A stretch of 64,000 bases of DNA from JBPOFM01 sp051252455 (lineage in GTDB: Bacteria; Bacteroidota; Bacteroidia; Flavobacteriales; Flavobacteriaceae), in the NCBI GenBank assembly GCA_051252455.1, contig JBPOFM010000004.1, positions 248,001-312,000 on the forward strand, written 5' to 3'. The translations under genes and the position numbers were made by a program. This document shows positions 1 through 7,727 of this stretch, in pieces. The stretch's first letter is position 1. Every line of letters starts with the position of its first letter. The notes below the pieces were generated by a model. It was not told the origin of the DNA. It saw only the letters and a list, made by a program, of their open reading frames with translations, and ran no database searches.

Positions 1-1067
1 TTTTTGGCTACATCGCGTATGATGCCGTGCGTTATTTTGAATCTATAGCGATTGCAAAGAAAGAAGGTCACCAAGACATTCCAGATATTTATTACGCTGT
101 ATACCAAAACATCATTGCCATCAATCATTTTAAAAATGAAGCGTATGTGTTTGCGCACTGCTTTGACACAGAAAATAATATTGATGAACTATTGCAATTG
201 ATAAAGTCGAAGAATTACGCCGCATTTAATTTTTCGACGGATGGTGACACGGTTTCAAATCTGTCAGACGACGATTACAAGCGCAATGTAGAGTTAGCAA
301 AACAACATTGTCAGCGTGGTGATGTGTTCCAGTTGGTCTTGTCGAAAAAATTCTCACAGCATTTTAAAGGTGACGAATTTAATGTCTATCGAGCTTTGCG
401 GAGCATCAACCCATCCCCTTACCTCTTCTATTTTGATTATGGTGATTTTAAGATATTTGGAAGTTCGCCCGAAGCACAGTTGATTGTCAATAAAGGAAAA
501 GCAGAAATCCATCCGATAGCTGGTACTTTTAAGCGTACAGGAAATGACGAAAAAGATGCCGAACTGGCCAAAAAATTAGCAGTAGACGACAAAGAAAATG
601 CTGAACATGTGATGTTGGTTGATCTGGCTCGTAACGATCTGAGCCGTCATGGCAGCAACGTCAAAGTGGAAAATTATAGAGAAGTTCAGTTCTTTTCACA
701 TGTTATCCATTTGGTCAGTAAAGTTACCGGAACAAAGGACAAAAACACAACCACCATGCAAGTGGTGGCTGACACCTTTCCGGCTGGGACATTGAGTGGC
801 GCACCAAAGCACAAGGCAATGCAGCTTATAGAAACCTATGAGAAAACAAGTCGCGATTTTTACGGAGGCGCTATTGGTTTTATGGATTTTGAAGGCAATT
901 TTAATCATGCGATTATGATTCGAACTTTTTTAAGCAAAAACCATCAATTGCATTGGCAGGCCGGCGCTGGAATCGTTTCAAAATCAAAACCAGAAGATGA
1001 ATTACAGGAAGTTTATAATAAGCTAGGCGCGCTCACGAAAGCTATAGATATGGCAAAAGAAATATAA
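1..1067 (+). CDS. trpE: Anthranilate synthase component I, 5' end missing
   Basis: Converts chorismate and ammonia (from TrpG) to anthranilate, the first step of tryptophan synthesis, in the cytoplasm. The frame is open to the left window edge and reads GYIAYDAVRYFES before the GTG at 27, so that GTG is internal and the N-terminal third lies outside the window. The chorismate-binding C-terminal domain is complete: QLVLSKKF, SPEAQL, PIAGTFKR, HVMLVDLARNDL, FPAGTLSGAPKHKAM and GAGIVSKSKPEDE are all present. It is the first of seven trp genes in the same direction; the operon promoter and any leader lie outside the window. A repeat element at 1082-1162 separates it from trpG. Pabb-like enzymes are close relatives, but the trp neighbours settle the call. 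Confidence 0.97.
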   Translation, partial: FGYIAYDAVRYFESIAIAKKEGHQDIPDIYYAVYQNIIAINHFKNEAYVFAHCFDTENNIDELLQLIKSKNYAAFNFSTDGDTVSNLSDDDYKRNVELAKQHCQRGDVFQLVLSKKFSQHFKGDEFNVYRALRSINPSPYLFYFDYGDFKIFGSSPEAQLIVNKGKAEIHPIAGTFKRTGNDEKDAELAKKLAVDDKENAEHVMLVDLARNDLSRHGSNVKVENYREVQFFSHVIHLVSKVTGTKDKNTTTMQVVADTFPAGTLSGAPKHKAMQLIETYEKTSRDFYGGAIGFMDFEGNFNHAIMIRTFLSKNHQLHWQAGAGIVSKSKPEDELQEVYNKLGALTKAIDMAKEI

Positions 1068-1081
1068 GATTGAGATTTTGG

Positions 1082-1162
1082 GCGTTACCCGAAAAGGGTC
1101 GGGCTTTCCGCTATATCTTTTTTATGAAAAACAAAAAAGGATGTCGCTGCAGTCCCTAACGC
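1082..1162. repeat. Dispersed flavobacterial-type repeat element with inverted ends
   Basis: About 80 bases bounded by GCGTTA on the left and TAACGC on the right. The left half contains GGGTCGGGCTTTCCGCTATA followed by a T run; the right half has an A run, then GGATGTCGCTGCAGTCCC. The halves are partly complementary, so the RNA could fold into a long imperfect hairpin. I recall very similar GGGTCGGGCTTTCCGCT elements scattered between genes in many flavobacterial genomes, but could not check this. It fills the trpE-trpG gap and may affect read-through. Confidence 0.6.
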
Positions 1163-1221
1163 AAACAGAAGCATAACAAAACAAGTTTAACTAAAAAATT
1201 CCCGCATTTTTGGGGAGTATC

Positions 1222-1788
1222 ATGAGAAAAGTATTAGTTATTGATAATTACGACAGTTTCACCTACAATCTTGTTCATTATTTGGAAGATTTAGGTTGCG
1301 ATGTCACAGTTAGAAGAAACGATCAATTACATTTAGATGATGTGGAAGCATTTGAGAAAATAGTATTGTCTCCTGGCCCAGGAATTCCTGATGAAGCAGG
1401 CTTACTGAAAGCCATCATCAAACGTTATGCACCAACCAAAAGTATATTAGGTGTGTGTTTAGGGCAGCAAGCGATTGGTGAAGTATTTGGAGGTAAACTC
1501 ATCAATTTGGATACTGTTTTTCATGGCGTAGCTACCAAAGTAACGCGTTGTGTAAATGATGAATCCTTATTTGACGGTTTAGATGAAACGATAGAAGTTG
1601 GGCGCTATCATTCGTGGGTTGTAGATGCTAATTTACCAGAAGTATTGGAAGCCACATCTTACGACGAAAATGGACAGGTGATGTCTTTGCGACACAGAGT
1701 GTTCGATGTGAAAGGTGTACAGTACCATCCGGAATCAGTATTAACACCTGATGGAAAAAAGATATTGGAAAATTGGATTAATGAATAG
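1222..1788 (+). CDS. trpG: Anthranilate synthase component II (glutamine amidotransferase)
   Basis: Class I glutamine amidotransferase of 188 residues that releases ammonia from glutamine for TrpE. The nucleophile C79 lies in GVCLGQQ, and H169/E171 in YHPES complete the triad; the oxyanion strand SPGPGIP is at 50-56. I start at the ATG at 1222, which has a GGGGAG ribosome site just upstream; a TTG at 1210 in the same frame would add only four residues. PabA does the same chemistry for folate and some bacteria share one subunit, but position between trpE and trpD favours trpG. Confidence 0.96.
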   Translation: MRKVLVIDNYDSFTYNLVHYLEDLGCDVTVRRNDQLHLDDVEAFEKIVLSPGPGIPDEAGLLKAIIKRYAPTKSILGVCLGQQAIGEVFGGKLINLDTVFHGVATKVTRCVNDESLFDGLDETIEVGRYHSWVVDANLPEVLEATSYDENGQVMSLRHRVFDVKGVQYHPESVLTPDGKKILENWINE

Positions 1789-1799
1789 TGAGCAGTAAG

Positions 1800-1894
1800 C
1801 AGTCTTCAGTCGGCAGTAAAGCGCGTTCCGACTGAAGACTGAAGACTGGATACTGAATACCGAATACCGAATACTGAATACTGAATACTGAATA
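1800..1894 (+). repeat. 14-bp inverted repeat followed by nine 7-bp repeats
   Basis: CAGTCTTCAGTCGG at 1800-1813 pairs perfectly with CCGACTGAAGACTG at 1828-1841 around a 14-base loop. From 1832 on the sequence runs in heptamers: two CTGAAGA, one CTGGATA, then six CTGAATA/CCGAATA units ending at 1894, seven bases before trpD. The hairpin is not followed by a T run, so it is not a simple terminator. The same arm core AGTCTTCAGT recurs before trpC, and the CTGAATA heptamers recur at 50274-50318. Confidence 0.85.
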
Positions 1895-1901
1895 CTAAAA
1901 A

Positions 1902-2897
1902 ATGAAACATATACTAAACAGACTCATCAACCAAGAAAGCATCTCCAGCGAAGAAGCCAAACAAGTCTTGGTCAATATTTCGAAAGGTGATTATAACCAA
2001 AGTCAGATTGCATCGTTTCTGACGGTTTATATGATGCGAAGTATTACTATCGAAGAATTACAAGGTTTTAGAGATGCGCTTTTGGAATTGTGCATTCATG
2101 TGGATTTAGATGCTTATAACGGTATCGATTTATGCGGAACTGGCGGTGATGGAAAAAATACTTTTAATATCTCCACGCTCGCTTCATTTGTGACTGCTGG
2201 TGCTGGCGTTCATGTGACCAAGCATGGTAATTATGGCGTCTCCTCCGTTAGTGGCTCCTCCAATGTTTTGGAATATTTAGGTATCAAATTCAGCTCTGAT
2301 GTTGACTTTCTAAAACGTAGTTTAGACCAGGCTGGGATTTGTATTATGCATGCACCCTTATTTCATCCTGCGATGAAAAATGTGGCACCCATCCGAAAGG
2401 ATTTAGGCGTTAAGACGTTCTTTAATATGTTGGGGCCAATGGTAAACCCTGCGTTTCCAAAGAATCAGATGGTTGGTGTGTTTAGTCTAGAACTATTGCG
2501 ATTGTATGGTTATCTCTATCAAAACACGGATAAGAATTACACCATCGTTCATGCGCTTGATGGCTACGATGAAATTTCTTTGACCGGTCAAGCTAAAATT
2601 ATCAAAAATTCTTCGGAATTTATGATTGGTCCAGAACAGTTTGATTTGGAAACCTTAACTCAAGAATCGATACACGGTGGCGATACGATTGCCTCTGCCG
2701 CAACTATATTTACACATATTCTGGATGGTCATGGCACCAAGGCTCAAAATGATGTTGCTTGCGCGAATGCAGCGTTGGCAATAGATACCGTTATGCAAAT
2801 TGGAGTTCAGGAGAGTTTTGAAATGGCGAAAGAGTCTTTGTTGAGTGGGAAAGCCAAGCAGAAATTTGAAACGCTAGTAGAATTGAGTAGAAAATAA
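1902..2897 (+). CDS. trpD: Anthranilate phosphoribosyltransferase
   Basis: Transfers the phosphoribosyl group of PRPP to anthranilate, second step of tryptophan synthesis. At 331 residues it has normal length. Motifs seen: CGTGGDGKNTFNIST (PRPP-binding glycine loop), KHGNYGVSSVSGSSNVLE, and RKDLGVKTFFNMLGPMVNP, all diagnostic of the family. The ATG at 1902 follows the heptamer array directly with an AAAAAA-rich leader and no clear Shine-Dalgarno sequence, which is common in Bacteroidota. The next gene trpC starts 75 bases later after a second hairpin. Confidence 0.97.
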   Translation: MKHILNRLINQESISSEEAKQVLVNISKGDYNQSQIASFLTVYMMRSITIEELQGFRDALLELCIHVDLDAYNGIDLCGTGGDGKNTFNISTLASFVTAGAGVHVTKHGNYGVSSVSGSSNVLEYLGIKFSSDVDFLKRSLDQAGICIMHAPLFHPAMKNVAPIRKDLGVKTFFNMLGPMVNPAFPKNQMVGVFSLELLRLYGYLYQNTDKNYTIVHALDGYDEISLTGQAKIIKNSSEFMIGPEQFDLETLTQESIHGGDTIASAATIFTHILDGHGTKAQNDVACANAALAIDTVMQIGVQESFEMAKESLLSGKAKQKFETLVELSRK

Positions 2898-2909
2898 TCT
2901 TCAGTCCGC

Positions 2910-2962
2910 AGTCTTCAGTAAGCATTTAGACCTACTGAAGACTGTTGATTGAAAACTGAAGA
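2910..2962 (+). repeat. 11-bp inverted repeat plus degenerate heptamers before trpC
   Basis: AGTCTTCAGTA at 2910-2920 is perfectly complementary to TACTGAAGACT at 2933-2943 (12-base loop). It is followed in 7-base register by CTGAAGA, CTGTTGA, TTGAAAA and CTGAAGA to 2962, ten bases before the trpC start. It shares arm sequence and heptamers with 1800-1894, so the two gaps hold copies of one element. Confidence 0.8.
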
Positions 2963-2972
2963 CTTAAAAAAA

Positions 2973-3758
2973 ATGAATATATTAGACCATATCGTCGCTG
3001 ACAAACGTAAAGAAGTCGATTTGAAGAAATCTTTGATTCCAATTTCACAATTAGAGCAATCGGTTTTATTTGAACGTAAAACAATTTCTCTGTCTGATAA
3101 GCTAAAAACTAGCACTACAGGCATCATTGCCGAACACAAAAGACGTTCACCATCAAAGTCAATCATTAATCAATCACTAAATGTATTTGACGTTGCTAAA
3201 GGTTATGAAAATGCAGGTGTTTGCGGTATGTCTGTTTTGACTGATGGAAAGTATTTTGGCGGTTCTTTGGATGATTTATTGGTCGCAAGAGCAAGTTGTG
3301 AGTTGTCTTTATTACGGAAAGAATTCATTATTGATGACTACCAAATTATTGAAGCCAAAGCGTATGGTGCTGATGCTATTTTGTTGATTGCAGCTATTCT
3401 CTCTAAAGCAGAAATAAAGCAATTTTCAGAATTGGCAAAAAGCATAAATCTAGATGTTTTACTGGAAGTTCACAATGAAGACGAATTGCATAAATCCATC
3501 ATGCCAAGTCTTGATATGATAGGTGTGAATAATCGAAATTTGAAAACATTCGAGGTAAGTTTAGACATCAGTAAAGAATTAAGTTCCCTGATTCCAAATG
3601 ACTTTGTAAAAGTGTCCGAAAGTGGTATCAGTTCAGTGACAGCCATTAAAGAATTACAACCCTTTGGCTATAAAGGTTTTTTGATTGGTGAAAATTTTAT
3701 GAAAACAGAAAATGCTGGTAAGAGTGCCAAACAATTTATTAAAGAATTAGAATTATGA
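2973..3758 (+). CDS. trpC: Indole-3-glycerol phosphate synthase
   Basis: Closes the indole ring from CdRP in tryptophan synthesis. The 261-residue product has the expected TIM-barrel signposts: IIAEHKRRSPSKS (catalytic Lys strand), SVLTDGKYFGGS, RKEFIIDDYQI, DAILLIAAIL, LEVHNEDEL, IGVNNRNLKTF and VSESGISS. I chose the ATG at 2973 because it gives the usual N-terminus MNILDHIVADKRKEV; the frame is open a little further upstream but only over the heptamer repeats. Its end overlaps the trpF start by four bases (ATGA), implying coupled translation. Confidence 0.97.
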   Translation: MNILDHIVADKRKEVDLKKSLIPISQLEQSVLFERKTISLSDKLKTSTTGIIAEHKRRSPSKSIINQSLNVFDVAKGYENAGVCGMSVLTDGKYFGGSLDDLLVARASCELSLLRKEFIIDDYQIIEAKAYGADAILLIAAILSKAEIKQFSELAKSINLDVLLEVHNEDELHKSIMPSLDMIGVNNRNLKTFEVSLDISKELSSLIPNDFVKVSESGISSVTAIKELQPFGYKGFLIGENFMKTENAGKSAKQFIKELEL

Positions 3759-4369
3759 AGCTTAAAATTTGTGGCATGAAATACCAAGATAACATACTTG
3801 AAGTTGCTGAACTGCAACCAGATTATCTTGGATTTATTTTTTATGAACCATCCAGTCGGTTTTTTGATGGCATTATTCCGGAATTACCACAAACTATTAA
3901 AAAAGTAGGGGTTTTTGTAGATGAAAGAGTTGAAGTCATCTCTGATAAAATTGCAAAACACAACTTATCCGTTATTCAATTACATGGTCATGAATCACCC
4001 GAAATCTGTCGACTTTTGAGAACTACAGGCGTGAAAGTCATCAAAGTATTTTCTATAAAAGATGCATTTGATTTTTCAGTTTTGAAGGCTTACGAAGAGG
4101 TTTGCGATTATTTTTTATTTGACACCAAAGGTAAATTACCAGGTGGCAATGGATATACATTCAACTGGGACGTATTAAAAAATTATCCCAGTACAAAGCC
4201 CTACTTTTTAAGCGGTGGCATCGGACTGCAAGATATCAATTCGATTAAAGAATTCTTTCAAAGACCTGAATCTGACTATTGCTATGCGATTGATGTGAAC
4301 AGTCAATTTGAGATTGAACCTGGATTGAAGGATGTGAGCAAATTAAATCGCTTTAAGGTAGAACTTTAG
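3755..4369 (+). CDS. trpF: Phosphoribosylanthranilate isomerase
   Basis: Amadori rearrangement of phosphoribosylanthranilate to CdRP. 204 residues, normal for a single-domain enzyme (not fused to TrpC). Motifs: LKICGMK with the catalytic Cys near the N-terminus, YLGFIFYEPSSR, VGVFVDE, IQLHGHESPE, FDTKGKLPGGNG with the catalytic Asp, LSGGIG and AIDVNSQFE. The start overlaps trpC by four bases. Confidence 0.96.
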   Translation: MKLKICGMKYQDNILEVAELQPDYLGFIFYEPSSRFFDGIIPELPQTIKKVGVFVDERVEVISDKIAKHNLSVIQLHGHESPEICRLLRTTGVKVIKVFSIKDAFDFSVLKAYEEVCDYFLFDTKGKLPGGNGYTFNWDVLKNYPSTKPYFLSGGIGLQDINSIKEFFQRPESDYCYAIDVNSQFEIEPGLKDVSKLNRFKVEL

Positions 4370-4395
4370 AGCATATTATAAACTTAAATCATGAG

Positions 4396-4415
4396 ATTCC
4401 TGCCTTCGCAGGAAT
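4396..4415. repeat. Perfect 8-bp palindrome in the trpB leader
   Basis: ATTCCTGC, loop CTTC, GCAGGAAT. It lies in the trpF-trpB gap eight bases before the trpB ATG. The stable UUCG-like loop would put a hairpin over the region where a ribosome must bind. Similar ATTCCTGC...GCAGGAAT palindromes are, as I recall, scattered widely in marine Bacteroidota genomes. Confidence 0.7.
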
Positions 4416-4423
4416 TAAGAATT

Positions 4424-5605
4424 ATGACATACAATATCAACGAAAAAGGTTATTACGGAGAATTCGGAGGTGCATACATCCCAGAAATGCTCTATCCGAA
4501 TGTGGAAGAATTACGTCAAAACTATTTGAAAGTGATGGCTGAACCTGAATTTCAAAAAGAGTTCAACGCACTGCTTAAAGATTATGTAGGACGACCATCA
4601 CCGCTTTATTTCGCTAAACGATTGAGCGAAAAATACAATACTAAAATCTATCTCAAAAGGGAAGACCTCAACCATACAGGCGCACACAAAATCAACAATA
4701 CGATTGGACAAATTTTGATGGCACAGCGTTTGGGAAAAAAACGCATCATTGCCGAAACTGGCGCTGGGCAACACGGTGTCGCCACGGCAACCGTCTGTGC
4801 CTTGATGGGATTGGAATGTATCGTCTATATGGGTGAAATTGACATTGCACGACAAGCCCCCAACGTCGCACGCATGAAAATGTTGGGAGCGAAAGTCATT
4901 CCAGCTTTATCGGGAAGTCGCACGTTGAAAGATGCTACGAATGAAGCCATACGCGATTGGATTAACAATCCTGTCGATACCCATTATATCATCGGAAGTG
5001 TTGTTGGGCCGCATCCTTATCCTGACATGGTCGCGCGCTTTCAGGCTGTGGTTTCCGAGGAAATTCAATGGCAATTAAAAGAAAAGGAAGGTAGAAAAAA
5101 CCCTGATTACGTGGTGGCTTGTGTAGGTGGTGGCAGTAATGCGGCTGGTGCCTATTATCATTTTTTAGAGAATACAGATGTGAAATTAATCGCTGTGGAA
5201 GCGGCTGGTCACGGGGTGGATTCTGGTGAAAGTGCTGCTACTTCTGTTTTAGGAAAGGAAGGAATCATTCATGGTAGTAAAACCTTATTGATGCAGACGA
5301 CAGATGGTCAAATTACGGAGCCTTATTCTATTTCTGCAGGCTTGGATTATCCTGGTGTCGGGCCAATGCATGCCCATTTATATAAAACCGGACGTGCAGA
5401 ATTTATCGCTATCACGGACGATGAAGCTATGACTGCTGGATTAGAGTTATGCAAATTGGAAGGCATTATTCCTGCCATAGAAAGTTCGCATGCACTTGCT
5501 GTTTTTGAACAGAAGACTTTTGAACCAAATAATGTGGTGGTGGTCAGTTTATCGGGGCGTGGAGATAAGGATTTGGATACTTATATTAATCATTTCAAAC
5601 TATAA
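4424..5605 (+). CDS. trpB: Tryptophan synthase beta subunit
   Basis: Pyridoxal-phosphate enzyme joining indole and serine to give tryptophan; works as the alpha2-beta2 complex with TrpA. 393 residues from the ATG at 4424, starting MTYNINEKGYYGEFGGAYIPE as in the family; an upstream in-frame ATG at 4391 would translate the palindrome and is unlikely. PLP lysine K89 sits in HTGAHKINN. Other motifs: AETGAGQHG, GSRTLKDA, GSVVGPHPYP, CVGGGSNAAG and the C-terminal SLSGRGDKD. TrpA follows after three bases. Confidence 0.97.
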   Translation: MTYNINEKGYYGEFGGAYIPEMLYPNVEELRQNYLKVMAEPEFQKEFNALLKDYVGRPSPLYFAKRLSEKYNTKIYLKREDLNHTGAHKINNTIGQILMAQRLGKKRIIAETGAGQHGVATATVCALMGLECIVYMGEIDIARQAPNVARMKMLGAKVIPALSGSRTLKDATNEAIRDWINNPVDTHYIIGSVVGPHPYPDMVARFQAVVSEEIQWQLKEKEGRKNPDYVVACVGGGSNAAGAYYHFLENTDVKLIAVEAAGHGVDSGESAATSVLGKEGIIHGSKTLLMQTTDGQITEPYSISAGLDYPGVGPMHAHLYKTGRAEFIAITDDEAMTAGLELCKLEGIIPAIESSHALAVFEQKTFEPNNVVVVSLSGRGDKDLDTYINHFKL

Positions 5606-5608
5606 TTT

Positions 5609-6379
5609 GTGAACAGAATCAATCAAAAATTAAACGAAGACAAAAAACTCTTGTCCATATACTTCACAGCAGGTTATCCCCAATTGGACGACACGGTTAC
5701 CATTATTCAAAATTTGGAGCAATCTGGTGTTGATATGATAGAAATTGGGTTACCATTTAGTGACCCGTTAGCGGATGGACCAACCATTCAAGCAAGTTCG
5801 ACTCAGGCTTTAAAAAATGGTATGACATCCGAAGTTCTATTTGAGCAGTTGAAGGACATTCGAAAGACAGTGAGCATTCCCTTGATTATCATGGGCTATT
5901 TTAATCCGATGTTGCAATATGGTGTGGAAGCCTTCTGTCAAAAATGTGCAGAGATAGGTATTGATGGTTTGATTGTTCCTGATTTACCTGTGGATGTTTA
6001 CAATGATGATTACAAAGCTATTTTCGAGAAACACGGTTTGATAAATGTATTTTTAATTACCCCTCAAACATCAGTTGAACGCATTCATTTCATTGATTCC
6101 ATATCAAACGGATTTATATATATGGTGAGTAGCGCTAGTGTTACCGGAAGTTCTTCGGGCTTTGGGGACGCGCAGACCGATTATTTCAAACGTATTTCCG
6201 ACATGACGTTGAAAAATCCTCAAATTATTGGATTTGGTATTTCCGATCATAAGACCTTTTCACAAGCTACGGAATTTGCCAAAGGTGCCATTATAGGAAG
6301 TGCTTTTATTAAACATTTGACAAGTAACAATTTAAAAACAATTCCTATATTTATCAATTCTATTCTTAACAAAGACTGA
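5609..6379 (+). CDS. trpA: Tryptophan synthase alpha subunit
   Basis: Cleaves indole-3-glycerol phosphate to indole, which is channelled to TrpB. 256 residues starting at GTG three bases after the trpB stop; the family N-terminus NRINQKLNEDKKLLSIYFTAGYP supports this start. Catalytic E45 is in MIEIGLPFSDP and D56 in LADGPTIQ. GLIVPDLP and the phosphate-binding GFGIS and GSAFIK loops are present. Last gene of the trp operon; a DUF805 gene follows 12 bases later and may be co-transcribed. Confidence 0.97.
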   Translation: MNRINQKLNEDKKLLSIYFTAGYPQLDDTVTIIQNLEQSGVDMIEIGLPFSDPLADGPTIQASSTQALKNGMTSEVLFEQLKDIRKTVSIPLIIMGYFNPMLQYGVEAFCQKCAEIGIDGLIVPDLPVDVYNDDYKAIFEKHGLINVFLITPQTSVERIHFIDSISNGFIYMVSSASVTGSSSGFGDAQTDYFKRISDMTLKNPQIIGFGISDHKTFSQATEFAKGAIIGSAFIKHLTSNNLKTIPIFINSILNKD

Positions 6380-6391
6380 TTTCTAAAATTC

Positions 6392-6802
6392 ATGAAGTGG
6401 TATCATAAGGTTATTTTTGAAAATTACGCCAATTTCAAGGGAAGAGCCAGAAGGACGGAATATTGGATGTTCACTTTGATCCAAATAATCATTTTTATTC
6501 TGATGGGCCTCATTTTCTCAAACATTGATGACATATTCGCTTTTGATTTCACTCGTTATGTATTCTTAATTTACCTTGCTGCAACACTTTTGCCTTGGCT
6601 AGCATTAAATGCACGACGTTTACATGATGTGGGGAAAAGTGGAACTTTTTTCCTTATTAATTTTGTTCCTATTATCGGAAGGATTTGGTATATTATAGTC
6701 ATGGCTTCTGAAGGTGAATTAAGCAGCAATAGATATGGCCTTAATCCAAAAAATCCAGTTTATGAAGAACTCAATGATATTGGAAAGATTACAATTGACT
6801 AA
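6392..6802 (+). CDS. DUF805 family membrane protein
   Basis: 136 residues. The N-terminus WYHKVIFENYANFKGRARRTEYWMF and the later LPWLALNARRLHDVGKSG are hallmarks of DUF805, a family of small inner-membrane proteins of unknown role. Three hydrophobic segments are visible (roughly 28-48, 55-75 and 90-108). It starts 12 bases after trpA in the same direction, so it may be transcribed with the trp genes, but I see no functional link. Confidence 0.88.
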   Translation: MKWYHKVIFENYANFKGRARRTEYWMFTLIQIIIFILMGLIFSNIDDIFAFDFTRYVFLIYLAATLLPWLALNARRLHDVGKSGTFFLINFVPIIGRIWYIIVMASEGELSSNRYGLNPKNPVYEELNDIGKITID

Positions 6803-6869
6803 ACCAATCTGGATTATATCTGTTTCATATCATAATAAGCTTTAAATATTATTTTTATTTTAAAAATGC

Positions 6870-7325
6870 ATGCCCTTAAACATCGTTTTAATCGAACCCG
6901 AAATCCCAAATAACACGGGCAACATTGGTCGTTTAGCATTGGCTTCTGGGTCAAATTTGCATCTCGTGAAACCTTTTGGCTTCGAAATTGACGACAAGCG
7001 CCTCAAGCGTGCAGGACTTGATTATTGGCAACATCTCAATGTAATTTATTATGATAGCGTTGACCATTTTTTCGACCAGAATAAAAATGCAAACATGGTA
7101 TTTCTATCCAGTCATGGGACAAAAAAACATTGGGACATTTCATACCAAGATAATATGTTTTTGATTTTTGGAAAGGAATCGGTTGGTTTGGCGAAATCTA
7201 TCGTTCAACAACATCACAATATGCTGTTCAAAATTCCTCTCTTCAGCGACCATGTGCGCAGTCTAAATTTGGCCAATGCCGTTGGCATTGTGATCTATGA
7301 AGGTTTACGACAATTGGAGGTTTAA
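6870..7325 (+). CDS. trmL: tRNA (cytidine/uridine-34 2'-O)-methyltransferase
   Basis: SPOUT-class methyltransferase that methylates the wobble ribose of certain leucine tRNAs, using S-adenosylmethionine bound in a C-terminal knot. 151 residues, typical for the short TrmL form. Motifs: EPEIPNNTGNIGRLA at the N-terminus, LIFGKESVGL in the middle and RSLNLANAVGIVIYEGLRQL at the C-terminus. Start at ATG 6870 gives MPLNIVLIEPE. Upstream gap of 67 bases suggests separate expression from the preceding gene. Confidence 0.93.
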   Translation: MPLNIVLIEPEIPNNTGNIGRLALASGSNLHLVKPFGFEIDDKRLKRAGLDYWQHLNVIYYDSVDHFFDQNKNANMVFLSSHGTKKHWDISYQDNMFLIFGKESVGLAKSIVQQHHNMLFKIPLFSDHVRSLNLANAVGIVIYEGLRQLEV

Positions 7326-7422
7326 CACTATTTAACCTATTAAGCACATTCTTTAAGATGGTTTTAATACTATTATAGTTCCAATTTTGTATCTTGGAAT
7401 TGAATCACAAAAACACATTATT

Positions 7423-7566
7423 ATGGGAATTATAGAAGATAAAAAGAAGTTCAATACAACCAAAGAACAAACAAATCCAACCAATCCGACAGGGAACAGA
7501 AATATTGAAACTAATAAAGTCGATATTGACAAAAAAACGATAAAAGGACAACAAAATAAAAAGTAG
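7423..7566 (+). CDS. Small hydrophilic protein, 47 residues
   Basis: Short frame beginning MGIIEDKKKFNTTKEQ and ending KGQQNKK; rich in Lys, Asn, Thr and Gln, without hydrophobic segment, so likely soluble and disordered. A TATCTTGG sequence at 7390 resembles the Bacteroidota -7 box, and a strong terminator sits directly after the stop at 7585-7625. The promoter-frame-terminator arrangement supports a real monocistronic gene. I do not recognise a family. Confidence 0.6.
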   Translation: MGIIEDKKKFNTTKEQTNPTNPTGNRNIETNKVDIDKKTIKGQQNKK

Positions 7567-7584
7567 ATTGTCTCTACTTTTTTG

Positions 7585-7625
7585 AAAAGACCTATTCTTT
7601 AATAGCTAAAGAGTAGGTCTTTTTG
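7585..7625 (+). terminator. Rho-independent terminator after the 47-residue gene
   Basis: AAAAGACCTATTCTTTA pairs with TAAAGAGTAGGTCTTTT (one mismatch) and ends in a T run. Confidence 0.85.
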
Positions 7626-7670
7626 ATGTATTATTTCCGCACGGTTCTAAATACTTATGACACTTTAAAG

Positions 7671-7678
7671 TATCTTTG
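7671..7678 (+). promoter_or_regulatory. Bacteroidota -7 box TATCTTTG upstream of the GNAT/nitrilase gene
   Basis: Exact match to TAnnTTTG, 49 bases before the start at 7728. No convincing -33 TTTG was found at the right distance. Confidence 0.5.
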
Positions 7679-7727
7679 ACCAAAATAAGACTGCCAAATC
7701 AAACCTTCAATCCGTATAGTACCCAAT

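Noticed and set aside
4391..4423. Upstream start of trpB
   Set aside because: Would translate a palindromic repeat; family N-terminus begins at 4424.
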